64,000 nucleotides of DNA, taken from assembly GCA_002914805.1 (NCBI GenBank), contig JXTB01000100.1, forward strand, positions 374,599-438,598, written 5' to 3'. Made by a program: the position numbers and the translations under genes. Each line of letters begins with the position of its first letter. Position 1 is the first letter of the stretch. Below are positions 60,990-64,000 of this stretch, piece after piece. The notes under the pieces are model-generated. The model was not told where the DNA came from. It ran no database searches and saw nothing but the letters and a program-made list of their open reading frames with translations. The DNA comes from Parasponia andersonii (taxonomy: Eukaryota > Streptophyta > Magnoliopsida > Rosales > Cannabaceae).

Positions 60990-61840
60990 TTTCTCAAAGG
61001 TCTGGGGTGCCACTCTGTAGTTTCAGAAACCTTGTGGGTCTTCTCATTCGCACTCCTCTCCTTCAGCCCAACCCCAAACTCTCTCTTCTCACGGCAAAGC
61101 TCGATTCTCCGCCACCGCCCTCCATTAGCGCGTAACCGTCACCGCCACCGCCGTCTCGGTTGCCCCGCTTAATTTCACGTATTTCGAGGCAAAAGGCCGC
61201 TGGTCCGAGTTCGGAAAAAAAGTGTATAGAATTGCTAACCGAATTGGTTAGTCAAAAAAAAAAAAAAAAGGTAAAAGTTTCAATCGTTCCAACTCGTGAA
61301 GTTCCGAATAATTTGAATGTTATAAACTTATTTAACACCATGTTTGAAACTAATATTTGACTTATTTTAATGCAGTACCCTATGGTGCTACTGGCGCAGG
61401 CATACACTCACACGTGGTGCCCGCTCCGAGTACGGGCGGTTATACGCGTTACTTATGTACTTGTGCTACAATATAATGTATTTGTGTGTGTTTGATGGTT
61501 TTGACTTTGCGATTGAGATATACCCTGGTTTGAAGACTTGTTTTGAATATGTATGGCTTTCATAAGAGATTGTTATCAACGGTTATTTATAGATAAACAT
61601 AGTACAAAAACGCAGACTAAAGCAAGCAATTGACCTAAAAAGAAACTAATAACTAGTTACTCAAAATGAAAATAAATCTAATAGAATTGCCTAGTTTTTA
61701 TATTTACGGCCTAACACAGGTACGTAATCCTTCATCATATTCTGTTTATATTTTGAGTTTTATATCTTTAACTGGGGTTCACATATTTTGGTGATCATCA
61801 GTAATTTGATATAAATTGAACTGAGTTTCATACCTAAGAA
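60990..61840 (+). repeat. Probable Gypsy LTR/leader region
   Basis: A GC-rich pyrimidine stretch (61040-61160, with CCGCCACCGCC runs) stands out from the surrounding AT-rich DNA and precedes a Gypsy gag fragment in the same direction. A short frame at 61160-61290 (SRISRQKAAG..SSEKKCIELL) looks translated but is unrecognised. A role as LTR/leader is inferred from position only. Confidence 0.4.
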
Positions 61841-61889
61841 TGTGACGCTGGTTAAACTAGATCATTATTTGTTTGGACATTTTGTTCTT

Positions 61890-62179
61890 ATATATGTCTG
61901 CATGCATTATCGTATCATTAACGCCATGGTATGTTATTACAGTCCAACAATGTATGAAGCTTTTAAAGAGATGCCTGGTGCTGTGGGCGAGCAGAATGAT
62001 GATACTAGGAGAATGGCTATTTTGGAGAGATTCCTTAAGTTGAAACCACCCAACTTTGCGGGCAAACATGATCCACCATCTGCAGAGGAGTGGCTTAAGT
62101 CAGTTAAGAAGATGTTTGATACCTTGAATGTGCCTGAGATTTACAGAGTCGAGTTTGCCACGTTTCTTTTTGAGGGGGA
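61890..62179 (+). pseudogene. Gypsy gag N-terminal fragment, cut by a Copia insertion
   Basis: The frame reads ERFLKLKPPNFAGKHDP, AEEWLKSVKKMFDTL and FATFLFEGD, the start of the retrotransposon gag domain of Ty3/Gypsy elements. It stops exactly at the TG of the Copia LTR at 62180; the expected continuation after FEGD is missing from this window. Confidence 0.85.
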
Positions 62180-62674
62180 TGTTAGGGAATAACCTCTCCA
62201 ATAAACACACAATAGTGGAACTGATAAAATAAATGTGAAAAATAATGCCGAAATAAATAAATAAATAAATAGGACGCACAAATTTAGCGTGGTTCACCAA
62301 TTTGGTTACGTCCACGGAGCTGCTGCAGATCTTTACTATAGGGAGAAAAGAAATTTTACAAGTGTTTACAAACACTCACTCAGCACTCCTCATACCCAGA
62401 CCCCGAATACACCCAAGAGAAAAATTGTATTTTTCTCTAACTCTCAAAGAATAAAATCTCTCTATTTTACTCTCACTATAATTGGTGTTTCTCACTTTTC
62501 TAGGGATGAAAACAAATGAGGAATAGGGTCCCTATTTATAGGTTTGAGATAACCAACCCTCTCCAACTCTTCACACGTTTTGTACACGGTATATTAATTG
62601 GCTATTTTTTTTTTCTTCACCGTGTATTAAACACGGTTTGTACACGGAGCCAAACCGTGTTCCACCGCTTGACA
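62180..62674 (-). mobile_element. 3' LTR of a Copia element (Tork-like)
   Basis: A 495-bp unit with TG..CA ends (plus-strand TGTTAGGGAATAACC to CCGCTTGACA). On the minus strand it lies just after a polypurine tract and the pol stop, so it is the element's 3' LTR. It contains a 'ttggtgaaccacgct' block and an AAATAAATAAATAAAT run. The 5-mer outside it is GGGGA (62175-62179), the expected duplication partner of the other, off-window LTR. Confidence 0.85.
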
Positions 62675-62692
62675 ATCTCCCACTTAAAGACT
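62675..62692 (-). other. Polypurine tract of the Copia element
   Basis: On the minus strand TTAAGTGGGAGAT directly precedes the LTR start TGTCAAGC. This is the usual priming site for plus-strand DNA synthesis in Copia elements. Confidence 0.75.
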
Positions 62693-62745
62693 AATTTCAA
62701 TTATGTCTTCATACTTGATCAATGCAACAGCTCATCTCCTCATTA

Positions 62746-64000
62746 TTACTCTTGCAAGCCAGTTGAAGCCGAACACAGCTTCAGTTTGTCAATAGTCACA
62801 GTCTTCGTTAACATATCAGCAAGATTTTTGCTTCCTGGAATCTTCTCTAGCACCAAGACTCCATCTTCCAAAGCTGAGCGTATGAAGTGATACCGAACCT
62901 GTATATGCTTTGTCCGAGCATGATAAACAGAATTCTTTGCCAGATGAATAGCACTTTGACTGTCACAATGCAAAGTGCTCTTCCCATAATTCTGACCCAG
63001 TTCCTCCAAGAAACTCTGCAACCATATCAACTCCTTACTTGCTTCTGTCACAGCAACATACTCTGCTTCAGTTGTAGATAGAGCGATAATCTTTTGTAGC
63101 TTTGAGACCCAGCTAACCGCTGTACCACCTAATGTGAATATATATCCAGTAGTACTCTTCCTGCCGTCTACATCACCAGCCATATCAGCATCTACATAGC
63201 CTTGTAAACCCATATCTGACTTTTTGAAGCACAGTGACATATTACTAGTACCTCTCAAGTATCTGAGAATCCACTTCACTACTTCCCAGTGCTGTTTTCC
63301 TGGATTACTCATGTATCGGCTCACAACTCCCACTGCATATGCTATATCCGGTCTGGTGCACACCATGACATACATAAGATTGCCAATAGCAGAAGAATAA
63401 GGCACCTTGGCCATATAAGCTCGCTCCTGCTCTGTTGAGGGTGACTGCTCCTTGGTTAATTTGAAGTGACTAGCCAAAGGAGTACTTACCGGCTTTGCAC
63501 CATTCATGTTGAATCTGCTAAGTACCTTCTTCACATACTCCTCTTGAGATAGCTTCAAAACTCCATTTGCTCTAGAAATCCTCATCCCAAGGATTTGCTT
63601 TGTAGCTCCCAAATCCTTCATAGAAAACTCCATTGACAATTCTTTCTTGAGCTTATCAATTTCCTCCATATTAGCTCCAGCAATCAACATATCATCTACA
63701 TATAAAAGTAGAATAATATAAGAATTGTCAAACCTCTTCACATAACAGTAGTGGTCTGCCTGACATCGCAAGTAACCATTGTTACTCATAAACGCATCGA
63801 ACTTCTTGTACCACTGTCTTGGAGCCTGTTTCAGGCCATATAGGCTCTTCTGAAGTTTACACACCATTCTCTCCTTCCCTCGTATTTCAAAACCTTGTGG
63901 CTGTTTCATGTAAATTTCTTCCTCCAGGTCACCATGAAGAAATGCCGTCTTGACATCTAAATGCTTTAGATGCAAGTCTTCTTTAGCCACCAACCCAAGT
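62746..64000 (-). CDS. Copia pol, reverse transcriptase to RNase H (partial)
   Basis: One uninterrupted minus-strand frame is open at the window edge and ends at 62746, giving at least 417 codons. Reverse transcriptase motifs are DVKTAFLHGDLEEEIYM, SLYGLKQAPRQWYKKFD and the catalytic LLLYVDDMLIAG. RNase H follows with GYVDADMAGDVDGRKSTTGY, STTEAEYVA, LHCDSQSAIHLAKN, HFIRSALEDGVLVLEKI and NLADMLTKTV, the complete end of the polyprotein. Catalytic Asp pairs and the RNase H acidic residues are intact and there is no stop, in contrast to the decayed copies at 1-3060 and 18950-20220. The element is therefore probably young. Gag, protease and integrase and the 5' LTR lie beyond 64000. Confidence 0.96.
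   Translation of the reverse strand, partial: LGLVAKEDLHLKHLDVKTAFLHGDLEEEIYMKQPQGFEIRGKERMVCKLQKSLYGLKQAPRQWYKKFDAFMSNNGYLRCQADHYCYVKRFDNSYIILLLYVDDMLIAGANMEEIDKLKKELSMEFSMKDLGATKQILGMRISRANGVLKLSQEEYVKKVLSRFNMNGAKPVSTPLASHFKLTKEQSPSTEQERAYMAKVPYSSAIGNLMYVMVCTRPDIAYAVGVVSRYMSNPGKQHWEVVKWILRYLRGTSNMSLCFKKSDMGLQGYVDADMAGDVDGRKSTTGYIFTLGGTAVSWVSKLQKIIALSTTEAEYVAVTEASKELIWLQSFLEELGQNYGKSTLHCDSQSAIHLAKNSVYHARTKHIQVRYHFIRSALEDGVLVLEKIPGSKNLADMLTKTVTIDKLKLCSASTGLQE

Noticed and set aside
62516-62890. 124-aa plus-strand ORF across the Copia LTR and pol end
   Set aside because: It runs antisense through the LTR and the 3' end of the pol frame with no similarity of its own.

Overview
The window is nuclear DNA from a flowering plant, most likely a eudicot. 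The evidence is AT-rich spacers, GT-AG intron-split genes of plant families (LNK clock co-activator, ERGIC3/ERV46, PHP-domain phosphatase, annexin) and a high load of Copia, Gypsy, Helitron, SINE, LINE and MITE remnants. One 136-bp N gap (26757-26892) and scattered single Ns (2360, 17890, 33490, 43079, 47253, 53247) show it is a draft assembly.

Layout. 1-7100: a decayed Copia pol region, then a separate LTR of another family that is interrupted by a textbook solo LTR with perfect 5-bp target-site duplications. 7100-10700: AT-rich spacer with a tRNA-derived SINE, part of which has been tandemly duplicated, and a second SINE-like element; then the G-box-bearing promoter of the first gene. 10750-22400 (+): an LNK1-like gene (679 aa, 7 coding exons), with a 5'-leader intron and a 3.7-kb intron holding a Copia fragment, a hAT-like element and a minisatellite. 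24461-26376 (-): a 4-exon gene for an uncharacterised 249-aa acidic/zinc-ribbon protein, convergent with LNK1. 26400-33500: gene-free; it holds a decayed Helitron that still shows a PIF1-like helicase and, downstream in the same direction, an RPA70-like gene remnant, then nested MITEs and a SINE split by a MITE. 34040-45438 (+): ERGIC3/ERV46 homologue (386 aa, 13 coding exons). 45440-53900: gene-free AT-rich DNA with a purine-rich block and a reverse-oriented LTR related to the one at 3771-7098. 53912-58818 (+): PHP-domain phosphatase (448 aa, 5 exons). 59465-59973 (-): the last exon of an annexin with a one-base frameshift. 60990-64000: a Gypsy gag fragment interrupted by a young-looking Copia element whose 3' LTR and pol C-terminus run off the window end.

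The host genes belong to unrelated pathways (circadian transcription, ER-Golgi traffic, nucleotide/RNA phosphate metabolism, membrane/Ca2+ binding); nothing suggests a functional cluster. All coding models below were built by hand from splice signals and frame continuity, and all add up to uninterrupted reading frames except where a break is stated. I did not find a convincing undescribed system; the most informative features are the nested mobile elements and the Helitron helicase-RPA pair.
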